Assembly (NCBI GenBank): GCA_963717195.1
Contig: CAVQVR010000012.1
Location: 186,001-250,000, forward strand
DNA length: 64,000 bases
DNA from: JACDAE01 sp963717195
GTDB lineage: Bacteria > Chloroflexota > Ktedonobacteria > Ktedonobacterales > Ktedonobacteraceae
Direction of reading: 5' to 3'
The position numbers and the translations under genes are program-made. The notes below the pieces were generated by a model. That model was not told the DNA's origin. It searched no databases and worked only from the letters and a program-made list of their open reading frames with translations. Positions 51,828 through 60,321 of this stretch are shown here, one piece after another; positions within the stretch are counted from its first letter, which is position 1; the number at the start of each line of letters is the position of its first letter.

Positions 51828-52427
51828 ATGGCACAAGCATTTGAGGGGAGCACTCTTGCGCTGCCCGTTCTGCATCATGTCAATCTCAAGACGGTGCGCC
51901 TGCAGGAGATGATTGATTGGTACGCTACTGTTGTTGGTCTCAACACGGTCTATCAGTTTCCAGGTGGTGCCTGGTTGACCAATGACACCGCAAACCATCG
52001 CCTGGCACTGCTTGTATCATCTCAGATCAGCGATGACGCGGGTAAACTGGTTCATACAGGCATCCACCATATCGCGTTTGAGTACGCGACGATTGACGAT
52101 CTGCTGCATGCCTACATGCACTTGAAAGAACAGGGAATCAAGCCACACATGACCCTGGATCATGGCATGACCCTCTCGTTCTACTATGTCGATCCCGACG
52201 GCAATAGTGTGGAACTCCAGATCGACAACTTTGGTGACTGGGTGCAATCGCAAGAGTGGATGCGTACCTCGCCCGACTTCGCGGCGGACCCGATTGGCAA
52301 GTTTGTGGATCCCGAGCAGATCATTGCAGCCCGTAAGGCTGGCGCATCGCTTGCGGAAATCCATCGCCGTGCCTATGCAGGCAGAGTTTCCACCCTCTGG
52401 CCCGATGGACCCACGCTTCCCACTTGA
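51828..52427 (+). CDS. VOC-superfamily protein (extradiol dioxygenase-like)
   Basis: A 199-residue glyoxalase/bleomycin-resistance/dioxygenase (VOC) protein. Two beta-alpha-beta-beta-beta units are visible: LHHVNLKTVRLQEMIDWYATVVGL and HHIAFEYATIDDLLHAYMHL, with metal-ligand candidates His (in LHHVN), His (in HHIAFEY) and Glu (in VELQID). Type-I extradiol dioxygenases carry the same ligand set but are usually about 300 residues, so this shorter form could be a single-module dioxygenase or another VOC enzyme. AAGGAGG lies before ATG 51828. It follows GntR and precedes the hydroxylase. Confidence 0.85.
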   Translation: MAQAFEGSTLALPVLHHVNLKTVRLQEMIDWYATVVGLNTVYQFPGGAWLTNDTANHRLALLVSSQISDDAGKLVHTGIHHIAFEYATIDDLLHAYMHLKEQGIKPHMTLDHGMTLSFYYVDPDGNSVELQIDNFGDWVQSQEWMRTSPDFAADPIGKFVDPEQIIAARKAGASLAEIHRRAYAGRVSTLWPDGPTLPT

Positions 52428-52773
52428 TGATCCTCGTGCTTCTCTATAGGAGTCTTCCAAGGGATCAAGTGTGTATATCATTTCACTTCATAGAGTCGCT
52501 TCACAAGCCGACCTCCTCGGTGATAGCAGAAGCACCTTCTCACTGGATACATGCTGAAAATGGATCATAGAATGCTACTATGGCACTTCTTGAATGGTTT
52601 TATGAACCCTCTTCGAGGACATGTCTGCTCTGATAGATGTTTGCAGTGACCCTGGTCCTACCTCATAGACGTACAATTACCAGCGACGCATAGAAGTGCA
52701 TGAAAAAAGGCGATTGTAACTGAATAAGACGCAGGATTGGTAGATTGATAGGAATAAATCAAAGGAGATGAAC

Positions 52774-54387
52774 ATGAGCGAGATGTATGACGTAGCAATT
52801 GTCGGCTACGGACCCACTGGCCTGGTGCTGGCATCGCTGCTGGGTCAAGCTGGCCACCGTGTGGTGGTCCTCGAGCGCTTTCCCACCCTCTATGGCCTCC
52901 CGCGTTTGACCCATATCGACGCTGAGACGGCACGCATCATCACCGTCGTGGGTGATGTTGATCGAGCCCTCCGGGATTCGTCGCCTATCAGTTCCGGCCA
53001 GATGGTGAATGGTAAGGGACGGTTGCTCGTTGATATAGCGGCTGGTTCCAGCTCATCGATGATTTTTTTCGACCACATCTCTATTTACCAACCTGACATT
53101 GAGGAAGCAATCCACGAGCGCATCTGCACGTTTCCGAATGTTCATGTGTATCAGGGATGGGAAATCATCGAGCTACAGGAAGAGCCCGACAGCGTGAGAC
53201 TGACGGCCCAGCAGCGAACGAAAGACACACGTGTAGAGCGTGATGATCAAGACACTGCACGTCTGCATATTGCAGCTCGCTATGTTATCGGGGCAGACGG
53301 AGCGAATAGTTTCGTTCGAGAAGCGGTGGGTATCTCACGAACCGATTTTGGCTTCAATGAACGTTGGCTGAATGTCGATACCGCTCGCAAACATCTGCTC
53401 GGACCCGAATTCGAACGAACAATGCAGTTTTGCGACCCAAAGCGCGGTCATATGTTTATGCCGATCGGGACGAAGCGTGAGCGATTCGAGTTTGCACTGC
53501 TCCCAGGTGAGGACACTCAAGCGATGGAACGCTCAGAGGTCGCCTGGAAGTTCTTGTCTCACTATCATGGACTGGGGGCCGATGACGTCGAAATTCTGCG
53601 ACAGGTGGTCTACACCTTCGAGTGCCAACTCGCCACGCAGTGGAAGCGAGGCCACGTGCTGCTGGCTGGCGATGCTGCTCATACTATGCCGCCCTACCTG
53701 GGCCAGGGCGCTTGTTCGGGCATGCGAGATGCAGCAAACCTCGCGTGGAAGCTCGATCTGGTCCTGACTGGCCGCGCGCATCCAGCGCTCTTGGACAGCT
53801 ATGAGGCCGAACGCAAGCCTCACGTGAGCGCACTCATGAAAGCTGCGCTGACACTAGGGAAGGTTGCGAACACGCACAACCACCTGTCCGCGTTCCTGCG
53901 CGACCAGGCGTTTCGCTTCCATCTGGTCCCGCCGCCGCCGCCCTTTCCAACCTTGCACGCAGGTGTGCTCTCTTCTGGCTCTCATGGGTCACAGTCAACG
54001 GTCGTCGGATCAGTTCCACCACAGGGGCATATTGCCCATGATGGAACCTCTGGCCGCTTCGATGATCTGGTCGGCTACCGGTTTGCGCTCGTGGCGCGGC
54101 GGAATCCGTCGGCGGCTCTCGGCATAGACCGCATTACTTTCCTCAAGAAACTGGGCTGCGCGGTTCTCACACTCTCCCCCGACGGTGACAACATGGTCAT
54201 GGCTATCGATGATCTCGATGGTGTCTACACTCGCTATCTCGATACGCTGGGTGCCGAGGCGTTTCTCGTGCGCCCCGATTTTGTGCTCTTTGGCGTGAGT
54301 GCGATCAATGGTATGCCTGCACTCGTCGAAGACTTGAGCGAGCAACTGCGCTGGCAGACATCAGACCAGCCTGCTGCACCAAAATAG
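52774..54387 (+). CDS. FAD-dependent aromatic-ring hydroxylase (MhpA-like)
   Basis: A 537-residue class-A flavoprotein monooxygenase: N-terminal GxGxxG-type fold (DVAIVGYGPTGLVLASLLGQAGHRVVVLER), the second motif DG/GADGANSFVR and the third FAD motif GDAAHTMPPYLGQGACSG. A C-terminal thioredoxin-like region follows (about 430-537). It resembles 3-(3-hydroxyphenyl)propionate hydroxylase and related phenol or dihydroxypyridine monooxygenases, which use NAD(P)H and O2 to hydroxylate the ring. AAAGGAG lies 6 bases before ATG 52774. The start of the next gene lies 13 bases after its stop. It is visibly G+C-richer than its surroundings. Confidence 0.88.
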   Translation: MSEMYDVAIVGYGPTGLVLASLLGQAGHRVVVLERFPTLYGLPRLTHIDAETARIITVVGDVDRALRDSSPISSGQMVNGKGRLLVDIAAGSSSSMIFFDHISIYQPDIEEAIHERICTFPNVHVYQGWEIIELQEEPDSVRLTAQQRTKDTRVERDDQDTARLHIAARYVIGADGANSFVREAVGISRTDFGFNERWLNVDTARKHLLGPEFERTMQFCDPKRGHMFMPIGTKRERFEFALLPGEDTQAMERSEVAWKFLSHYHGLGADDVEILRQVVYTFECQLATQWKRGHVLLAGDAAHTMPPYLGQGACSGMRDAANLAWKLDLVLTGRAHPALLDSYEAERKPHVSALMKAALTLGKVANTHNHLSAFLRDQAFRFHLVPPPPPFPTLHAGVLSSGSHGSQSTVVGSVPPQGHIAHDGTSGRFDDLVGYRFALVARRNPSAALGIDRITFLKKLGCAVLTLSPDGDNMVMAIDDLDGVYTRYLDTLGAEAFLVRPDFVLFGVSAINGMPALVEDLSEQLRWQTSDQPAAPK

Positions 54388-54400
54388 GAAAGGACCATTC

Positions 54401-55513
54401 ATGACAGAACAGCAAGCGGAGAACGCTCCAGCACAGGTGACGGAGGAGTTACCACCTGAGGTGCGAGCACTCCATCGAGCGATGCCGATGACACGTCTCC
54501 TCGACTGTGGTATGGATTATGCTGATGCCTGTGCGCTCTATGCCGACTCTTCGGTCGGCGTGGCGTGGGATGAGGCAGCGGAGGGGCTGGCGGAGGCACA
54601 ATTGGCGCGTGCCGAGGAAGCCCTCGGTGTGGGTTGCCACGTCACCGCTCGCCAGGCGTTCAAGTTCGCCGCCGCGAACTTTGTCTTCGCCCAGATGGCC
54701 TTCAACTTCGATGTACCGCGCAAGCGCGAACTGTACAACCGGTTTACGTCGGTCGTGGAGAGGGCGGGTGCTCTCTACAAGCCGCCGATTGAGCGTGTTG
54801 AAATACCATTCGAATCTGGTCGGCTGGTCGGTTGGCTCGTTCTACCGGACTCTGGACACGCGCCAGCAACCGTGATCATCCTGGGTGGCCAGAGCGGCTG
54901 GGGTGCCACGTACCTCCCCTTCGCCGACGCGCTGGTGCAGCGAGGCGTTGCGGCCCTACTCGCGGAAGGCCCTGGACAGGGGGAAACGCGGCTCAAGTAC
55001 GGTATCTACTTAGATGGAGACGTTGCATCCGCATTCAGCCGGTTTGTGGATCATATCGGTGCCGATGCGCGGCTAGGAGATGCGGTCGGAATTTGGGGGA
55101 ACAGCTTTGGCGGCCTCTTCGCTGCCAAAGCTGCGGCGCGTGACTCGCGCTTGCGTGCATGCTGTATCAATGGTGCTCCAGCGGCACCGACGATTCCCCC
55201 CTTCCGGGCAGCACTGGAGCAGGTAGCAGCGATGCAGGGGACAAGCGATCAAGAACGACTGCAGAGCAACTATGCGCGGTTGCAGTTCGACCCATCCCGG
55301 CACACCATCGCCTGTCCCGTGCTCGTGCTCCACGGAGCACGAGATCCACTAGTGACCTTAGCTGAGCAGTGCACCTTTCTTGAAGGGGCATCTCATCCGA
55401 ACGCAACTCTGCGCGTGTGGGAAGATGGCGAGCATACAATTTATAACCATTCGGCAGAGCGCATAGCATTCGTTGCGGACTGGTTCACCGAGCGACTGAG
55501 AGAGGGTATTTAA
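54401..55513 (+). CDS. alpha/beta hydrolase, DHPON-hydrolase-like C-C hydrolase
   Basis: A 370-residue alpha/beta hydrolase. The nucleophile elbow is GIWGNSFGGL with Ser235, the oxyanion region is ILGGQSGWGATY, and the acid/base partners are in HGARDPLVTLAE and EDGEHTIYN. Length and N-terminal helical cap resemble 2,6-dihydroxypseudooxynicotine hydrolase, which cleaves a C-C bond after ring hydroxylation. It follows the hydroxylase by 13 bases and would act on the ring-cleavage or side-chain product. The substrate is unproven. AGGAAAGG lies before the ATG. Confidence 0.87.
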   Translation: MTEQQAENAPAQVTEELPPEVRALHRAMPMTRLLDCGMDYADACALYADSSVGVAWDEAAEGLAEAQLARAEEALGVGCHVTARQAFKFAAANFVFAQMAFNFDVPRKRELYNRFTSVVERAGALYKPPIERVEIPFESGRLVGWLVLPDSGHAPATVIILGGQSGWGATYLPFADALVQRGVAALLAEGPGQGETRLKYGIYLDGDVASAFSRFVDHIGADARLGDAVGIWGNSFGGLFAAKAAARDSRLRACCINGAPAAPTIPPFRAALEQVAAMQGTSDQERLQSNYARLQFDPSRHTIACPVLVLHGARDPLVTLAEQCTFLEGASHPNATLRVWEDGEHTIYNHSAERIAFVADWFTERLREGI

Positions 55514-55566
55514 GAGCCATTTCGGGTCCTGCGGCGCAATGGAACAGAAAAGTGGTTTAAGGGAAA

Positions 55567-56127
55567 ATGGAGCGCTATTCCTACTTATATCGCACGTTGT
55601 ATCCTACCGTCAAAAAAACACTTAAGGGCCTAAAAGAAATGAAAGAAAAAAACAACATAAATCCCACCACTATCCTCGACTTCGTGAATCTCTTCTTCGC
55701 CGGTATGTTGGCTGGCATCGAGTTCGTGATCCACTACGGTTTGCGTGGACCGTCCGAGATTCTGAACGAACATGCGCAGCTCCAGCTTCGTCAAGCGCTG
55801 GTCATGAGGTTGCGTGTTCTGGTGCCCGCCTTCTTTGCGCCAACGGCGGTGTTAGGGATCGCCCTGACGGTTCTCAATCCTGGCACACCCGGCTTTTGGT
55901 TTCGGTGTGCGGCCGTGCTCGCCGTGTGCACCTGGATCTTGATCAGGATCGTCGGCACCGTCCCTATCAACAGTGCCACGGCTGACTGGCAGCTCAGCGC
56001 GCCACCAAAGAATTGGAAGGAGTTAGTCAATCGCGCGGAGCGGCTCCATATCGTTGGGGTCTGGGCGGCGGTCCTGGCATTTGCGTTCTTCTTGACTGCC
56101 GTGGCACTCAAGCTGGCCGTTCATTGA
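55567..56127 (+). CDS. DUF1772-family membrane protein
   Basis: A 186-residue protein with four helices of the DUF1772 family (anthrone oxygenase-like): LDFVNLFFAGMLAGIEFVIHYGL, LVPAFFAPTAVLGIALTVL, a central pair and VWAAVLAFAFFLTAVALKLA. A later start at ATG 55639 (MKEKNNINPTTILDF) is also possible. It follows the hydrolase by 53 bases and could be part of the catabolic operon. Anthrone-oxygenase-like proteins act on polycyclic quinoid substrates; here that is only a hint. Confidence 0.8.
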   Translation: MERYSYLYRTLYPTVKKTLKGLKEMKEKNNINPTTILDFVNLFFAGMLAGIEFVIHYGLRGPSEILNEHAQLQLRQALVMRLRVLVPAFFAPTAVLGIALTVLNPGTPGFWFRCAAVLAVCTWILIRIVGTVPINSATADWQLSAPPKNWKELVNRAERLHIVGVWAAVLAFAFFLTAVALKLAVH

Positions 56128-56491
56128 CCTGTGAGAAAGCAGCCTACACAGATGATGCCCCCTCAGTAAAATCACGTTGCCATAAGCGTTGTCCATCACT
56201 CGCCCGTAAAGCGACAAGCAGAGAGGAATTGGCAGGCGAGAGAGTTCTTGCAAAGTAGATTGTTTGATCTGCAATGAAGGCCACTTGATTTTCCACAATC
56301 GGGTTACACACGAAAGGTGAGAATAGCAGCGTTTGAAACTGAAACCATTCCCGAACGTGTTACTAGTGGAGAGGTGCTCAGGATTAGCTCCCCTCAGAAA
56401 AGGACTCACAGAACCTTTGGCAAGTTCTAACAACATTCGTATCTGTTGTTTTTCACAGATGCATCTGTCTTTTATAAAAAGGAGCAAAACG
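56128..56491. other. intergenic region before the ABM gene
   Basis: About 364 bases with no convincing gene. An upstream extension of the ABM frame from 56333 is open but lacks a start signal. No hairpin or promoter was identified with confidence. Confidence 0.4.
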
Positions 56492-56794
56492 ATGGTTACA
56501 GTTGCGTTACTGGTACGCCTGGAAGCGAAACCTGGGAAAGAGGCGGAGGTTGAAAGCTTTCTCCGTAGCGGTCTGCCACTCGCTCAGGAGGAGCCAGCCA
56601 CGACCGCGTGGTTTGCTATTCGTATGGGACCCTCGACCTTTGGTATTTTTGACGCCTTCCCGGATGACTCTGGCCGCCAGGCCCATCTCTCAGGCCGCAT
56701 TGCCGCAGCCTTGATGGCCAAAGCGCCCGATCTTCTGGCGCAGCCACCCGCTATCGAAAAGGTCGATGTGCTCGCGGCCAAACTCCCCGGCTAG
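56492..56794 (+). CDS. antibiotic-biosynthesis-monooxygenase (ABM) domain protein
   Basis: A 100-residue ferredoxin-like-fold protein of the ABM/dabb type (TVALLVRLEAKPGKEAEVESFLRSGLPLAQEEPATTAWFAIRM). Members include cofactor-free monooxygenases and quinol oxidases that act on polycyclic aromatics. AAAAAGGAG precedes ATG 56492. Its placement after the DUF1772 gene suggests that it takes part in the same aromatic pathway. The start is firm; substrate unknown. Confidence 0.85.
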   Translation: MVTVALLVRLEAKPGKEAEVESFLRSGLPLAQEEPATTAWFAIRMGPSTFGIFDAFPDDSGRQAHLSGRIAAALMAKAPDLLAQPPAIEKVDVLAAKLPG

Positions 56795-56932
56795 ATCACC
56801 CCATGGACTCAGGTGGAATGAATAAGAGATGGCACCCGTCTGGCTGGGACTTCCGCTGAGCCTGTCGCCGAGAAACTCGGCAGAGGCATCAACCTGGGCC
56901 TCTATCAGGCCATGGAGAATCAGCGGACCATC

Positions 56933-57058
56933 GAAGGCGGCATCCATTGAGCGCAACAGTTCATCCCACGCCTGCGAGGACGTGTTCTCCGGGTGCCAGC
57001 GCCACATATCTTCGGGGTCACGTGTGCCAGTACAGAGCGTGACTACCGACGTGCCCAT
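56933..57058 (-). pseudogene. sugar-phosphate isomerase/epimerase fragment
   Basis: Forty-two codons read like the middle of a xylose-isomerase-like TIM-barrel protein: GTSVVTLCTGTRDPEDMWRWH then ENTSSQAWDELLRSMDAAF. Both ends lose resemblance (the LGIEPE-type continuation is absent), so this is a fragment of a deleted gene. The open frame continues to 56690 and up to a GTG at 57127, overlapping the UDG stop, but the extra parts look random. Confidence 0.6.
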
Positions 57059-57107
57059 GCCCTTATCCGGCTCAGCATCTTTCAAAGGCCGTCTTTTGAG
57101 GAAAGCC

Positions 57108-57734
57108 TCACAGCTCATACATTTCACGCCAACCCGCCAGAATAGTAAGAGCCTTTTGCAGCAATTGCTGGTGGACCCGATTATTCAGCCAGCGACTGAC
57201 GCCCGAAGGATGAGGTAAGGGTAAAAAGAGCATGCCATCGCGTTCCAGATAGGTGCCGATGATCACTTCCAGAGTTCCTCGCGCAAAAAATATCTCGATT
57301 GCCATGGTGCCCACTAGAAGCACCACCTTTGGCTGGACAATGTGTAACTCCGCCTCCAGATAAGGTAAACACAATGCCAACTCAGCCGGGGAAGGTCGCC
57401 GGTCGCCATTGCCACGTGGATTTTTACCTGGATCGCAACGCGTGAGCGAACTGAGGTAGGTATGCTCATGCAGATATCCTGGGGGAAATCCTGCCTGCTC
57501 AAGCCATTTCTGCAGAATATGCCCTCCCGGCCCACTGAACGGTTTGTTTTGAGTTACAGAGCGATGACCGGGAGCCTGGCCTATCACAAAAATGCGATCA
57601 TCAATACGTCCACTTACGATGGGGTGAGCAACGGGAATATAGTTATGCTCCTGACAGAGTCGACAGGAGAGGATGCGCTGTTGCAAAACTGCTAATGATG
57701 CGCTGCGTGCCTGTATCTGGTTATTATTGAGCAT
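57108..57734 (-). CDS. family-4-like uracil-DNA glycosylase
   Basis: A 208-residue UDG-superfamily protein. Motif A is GQAPGHRSVTQNKPFSGPGG and motif B is HPSGVSRWLN. Four cysteines in the family-4 order (CRLC, TRCDPG, ALCLPYL) fit a [4Fe-4S] cluster. It removes uracil from DNA in base-excision repair. The ATG overlaps the 3' end of the flavin reductase gene by 11 bases, implying translational coupling. Confidence 0.9.
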   Translation of the reverse strand: MLNNNQIQARSASLAVLQQRILSCRLCQEHNYIPVAHPIVSGRIDDRIFVIGQAPGHRSVTQNKPFSGPGGHILQKWLEQAGFPPGYLHEHTYLSSLTRCDPGKNPRGNGDRRPSPAELALCLPYLEAELHIVQPKVVLLVGTMAIEIFFARGTLEVIIGTYLERDGMLFLPLPHPSGVSRWLNNRVHQQLLQKALTILAGWREMYEL

Positions 57735-58362
57735 CTTTATCCGAACGTTGCTGGATCAATGGAGCGGATGAAGCAGGCGTGTTCAAGCTAGGAGCGCGAT
57801 AAGAGTCTGCCAGGCGACGATAATGTCCCAGGTAATATGTGAGCGGGGCCACATTCTTAATCGCTGTATGCCCATTATGACCCGACTCTTCATACAGCTC
57901 TTTCTCTCTTTCGTCGGCAAAAAGCACTTTACCCTCAACGCCGAGTGCCTCAACCTGCCCAAGAAAGATTACATGGTCTCCCCCTGGATACTCTGCCACC
58001 ACGCGTGCGTCGACAAAGGCCAGCACATCAGTCAGGACAGGAGCGCCAGTCGCAACGGTATAATGGGACGCATGGCAGAAGTACTCAAAACGATCTTTAT
58101 TCAGCGTTGCAAAACAGCGCGAAAGTTCTTCCTGCTGCTCCGTAAGCATATTGACTGCAAATGTGCCACTCTCGCGTATCAGTGGCAGAGCGCCGCTATG
58201 AAGATCTATACAGACGAGCACCAATGGTGGATTGAGTGAAACGGAGCAGAACGCGTTGACCGTCAATCCTGCCAGCACCCCCTTGCTATTGGTCGTGACG
58301 ACCGTGACGCCAGTGGCAAATTGGCCCATTACTTGCCGGAAAAAATCTTTTTCGATGGTCAT
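57724..58362 (-). CDS. flavin reductase-family protein
   Basis: A 212-residue flavin reductase-like FMN-binding protein (FFRQVMGQFATGVTVVTT, AGLTVNAFCSVSLNPPLVLVCI, GHNGHTAIKNVAPLTYYLGHYR). It is the reductase-type partner that supplies reduced flavin to two-component monooxygenases. ATG 58362 has AAGGA upstream. A promoter is visible on the minus strand at 58435-58463. Its partner oxygenase is not identified; the UDG gene downstream is coupled by overlap. Confidence 0.88.
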   Translation of the reverse strand: MTIEKDFFRQVMGQFATGVTVVTTNSKGVLAGLTVNAFCSVSLNPPLVLVCIDLHSGALPLIRESGTFAVNMLTEQQEELSRCFATLNKDRFEYFCHASHYTVATGAPVLTDVLAFVDARVVAEYPGGDHVIFLGQVEALGVEGKVLFADEREKELYEESGHNGHTAIKNVAPLTYYLGHYRRLADSYRAPSLNTPASSAPLIQQRSDKDAQ

Positions 58363-58434
58363 CAAGTATTGTCCTTATTGCATTTCCCCTTGACTTTTTA
58401 GGGTTTCGAGATCAGCGTGAAGCCTCTTTAGTGT

Positions 58435-58463
58435 AGTATCATCTCCCATTCATTTCTTGTCAA
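58435..58463 (-). promoter_or_regulatory. promoter of the flavin reductase-UDG operon
   Basis: On the minus strand TTGACA (58463-58458), a 17-base spacer, GATACT (58440-58435). It is about 70 bases before the ATG. Confidence 0.55.
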
Positions 58464-58598
58464 CTGCACTTTTGGACAGGTTAGAGCAGGCAATTTTCGC
58501 CTTTTTTGAGAATGCCAGTATTGCTAGCAATCGGCTTCAGCCCATCAACGATATATCATCCACAATCCTCCATTGTCTGCATACTTCTGCAATCCCCA

Positions 58599-58627
58599 TT
58601 GACAGATGGCTTCTATACTATTAAAAT
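58599..58627 (+). promoter_or_regulatory. promoter of mgsA
   Basis: TTGACA (58599-58604), a 17-base spacer and TAAAAT (58622-58627), a near-consensus sigma-70-type pair about 140 bases before ATG 58770. The rest of the 407-base divergent interval contains no other feature I can support. Confidence 0.6.
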
Positions 58628-58769
58628 GTAAGCATGAAAGTAAGTGTAAAATGTACACAATCGAAGTATGACCTTTATCCCGAGGCATTGGAGCCTGACA
58701 AACAATCATCCATATTCTGATGAAGGGACATGGGTGTCTGTCAGAACGAGATACGAAAGGATAAACCGC

Positions 58770-59201
58770 ATGCCGAAAAAAACAATCGCCCTTGTGGCGC
58801 ACGATAGTAAGAAACTTGAACTTTTAGAATGGGCAACCTTTAATAAACAACTACTCTCCCGGCATAATCTCTATGCCACAGGAACGACAGGTACTCTTTT
58901 GGAACAGAACGTTGGGGTCAACGTGCACAAGCTCCAGAGTGGACCACTGGGTGGGGATCAGCAGATTGGCGCGAAGATTTCAGAACAGGAGATTGATTTT
59001 CTCGTTTTCTTCTGGGACCCTCTTGTCTCGCAGCCTCACGATCCCGATGTAAGGGCTCTTTTGCGCATCTCAGTCGTCTGGAACATTCCGGTAGCCTGTA
59101 ACCGGGCTTCAGCAGACTTTATGATTACCTCGCCATTATTGTCAAACGAGTATCAACCTCAGATGCCTGATTATAAGGAACATACGATGCGGGCGATATA
59201 A
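58770..59201 (+). CDS. mgsA: methylglyoxal synthase
   Basis: A 143-residue protein with the complete MgsA signature: IALVAHDSKK at the N terminus, TGTTG, the catalytic Asp in GPLGGDQQIGAKI, FFWDPL and DPDVRALLRIS. It converts dihydroxyacetone phosphate to methylglyoxal and phosphate, a bypass that relieves sugar-phosphate stress. ATG 58770 follows GAAAGGA; the frame is open upstream without a start signal. A consensus promoter lies upstream. The adjacent sugar regulons fit a role in overflow control. Confidence 0.93.
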   Translation: MPKKTIALVAHDSKKLELLEWATFNKQLLSRHNLYATGTTGTLLEQNVGVNVHKLQSGPLGGDQQIGAKISEQEIDFLVFFWDPLVSQPHDPDVRALLRISVVWNIPVACNRASADFMITSPLLSNEYQPQMPDYKEHTMRAI

Positions 59202-59250
59202 TAAGACCTGGGAGTGGAATGGGCGATCACAAAAATTGTCCATTCTCTCC

Positions 59251-59345
59251 GTCAGGAGATCAGGGCTTGTGAATTATCCGCCCTCCTCGCGCAGCGGGCC
59301 AAAACGCAGAGAAAAACGCTAATTCACAAGCCCTGGTCAGGAGAT
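59251..59345. mobile_element. 75-bp MITE with 16-bp terminal repeats and 10-bp target duplication
   Basis: The element (59261-59335) begins CAGGGCTTGTGAATTA and ends TAATTCACAAGCCCTG, exact inverted repeats of 16 bases. GTCAGGAGAT occurs directly on both sides (59251-59260 and 59336-59345), a perfect 10-bp target-site duplication. It encodes nothing. It sits 50 bases after mgsA and immediately before the ribosome-binding region of the LLM gene. A full-length partner transposon with the same ends would be expected elsewhere in the genome. Confidence 0.85.
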
Positions 59346-59375
59346 ACCTGGAATTGGCAAAGGAGGATGTTTCTG

Positions 59376-60233
59376 GTGAAAAAAGCATTTCGTTTTGGAG
59401 TTGTCACTGGCGGCCATGCATCCCGTTCGGCATGGATTACTCTGGCACAGCGCGTAGAGGAACTGGGCTATGCATCTCTTCTTGTACCGGATGTCCTGGG
59501 TACCCCACTGACAACAATGACTGCTCTCGCTGTGGCCGCTACCGCCACCACAGCACTACGCGTCGGGAGCTACGTTTTTGTCAATGATTATCGCAATCCT
59601 GCCCTGCTCGCCAGAGAGATAGCAACGCTAGATCGGCTCTCCGATGGTCGCGTAGAACTTGGGCTGGGTGCGGGTAACTGGCCGGGCGAGTACCAGCAGC
59701 TCGGCATTCCTTTTGATAAGGCAGGCGTACGCGTCTCCCGCTTTGCAGAGGGGCTGTCTATCATCAAACAATTCTTTACCAGCGAAACAGTCAATTTCTC
59801 CGGCAAATACTATACGACTACAGGGCTGCGCCCTGTTCCCCGACCGGTGCAGCAACCACACCCTCCCATCCTTATCGGCAGTGCAGGTCGCCGTATGTTG
59901 ACCATTGCGGCACGTGAAGCCGATATCATTCTACCTGTATCCATGCACGAAGCCGAATTAGAGGAGAAGATTGGCTGGATACGCGAGGCCGCAGGTGAAC
60001 GCTTTGAGCACCTGGAACTCGGTCGGGCTGCCTTTGGTATTGAGTTAACTGACAGTCCCGTCGCTGTCGCACCTCCCTTGCAGGGAATGCCGGTAGAAGC
60101 ACGCCCAATGACCACAGAGCAGGCAGTAGAGTATCTGTTGGAGCAGCGCAACCTGGGTATCTCTTATATTCAGGTTCAGGAAAGGCAGCTAGAGAACTTT
60201 GCTTCTGTTGTTGCTCGATTGAATGGCAAGTAG
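59376..60233 (+). CDS. LLM-class flavin/F420-dependent oxidoreductase
   Basis: A 285-residue luciferase-like monooxygenase of the type often annotated as F420-dependent: FRFGVVTGGHASRSAWITLAQRVEELGYASLLVPD, DRLSDGRVELGLGAGNWPGEYQQLGIPFDKAGVRVSRFAEGL and PPILIGSAGRRMLTIAA. GTG 59376 is preferred because AAAGGAGG lies 9 bases before it; an ATG 9 bases upstream has no spacer. The open frame extends upstream into the MITE. Substrate unknown; it could be the partner of a reductase elsewhere. Confidence 0.87.
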   Translation: MKKAFRFGVVTGGHASRSAWITLAQRVEELGYASLLVPDVLGTPLTTMTALAVAATATTALRVGSYVFVNDYRNPALLAREIATLDRLSDGRVELGLGAGNWPGEYQQLGIPFDKAGVRVSRFAEGLSIIKQFFTSETVNFSGKYYTTTGLRPVPRPVQQPHPPILIGSAGRRMLTIAAREADIILPVSMHEAELEEKIGWIREAAGERFEHLELGRAAFGIELTDSPVAVAPPLQGMPVEARPMTTEQAVEYLLEQRNLGISYIQVQERQLENFASVVARLNGK

Positions 60234-60321
60234 CCAGGAGGAGACTGCAGAATCTTTCTAAACGCGTCGGTGCAATAGCTGCATTCACCGTCCTACAAAA
60301 TCAGGCTGAATGAGGATCTCC

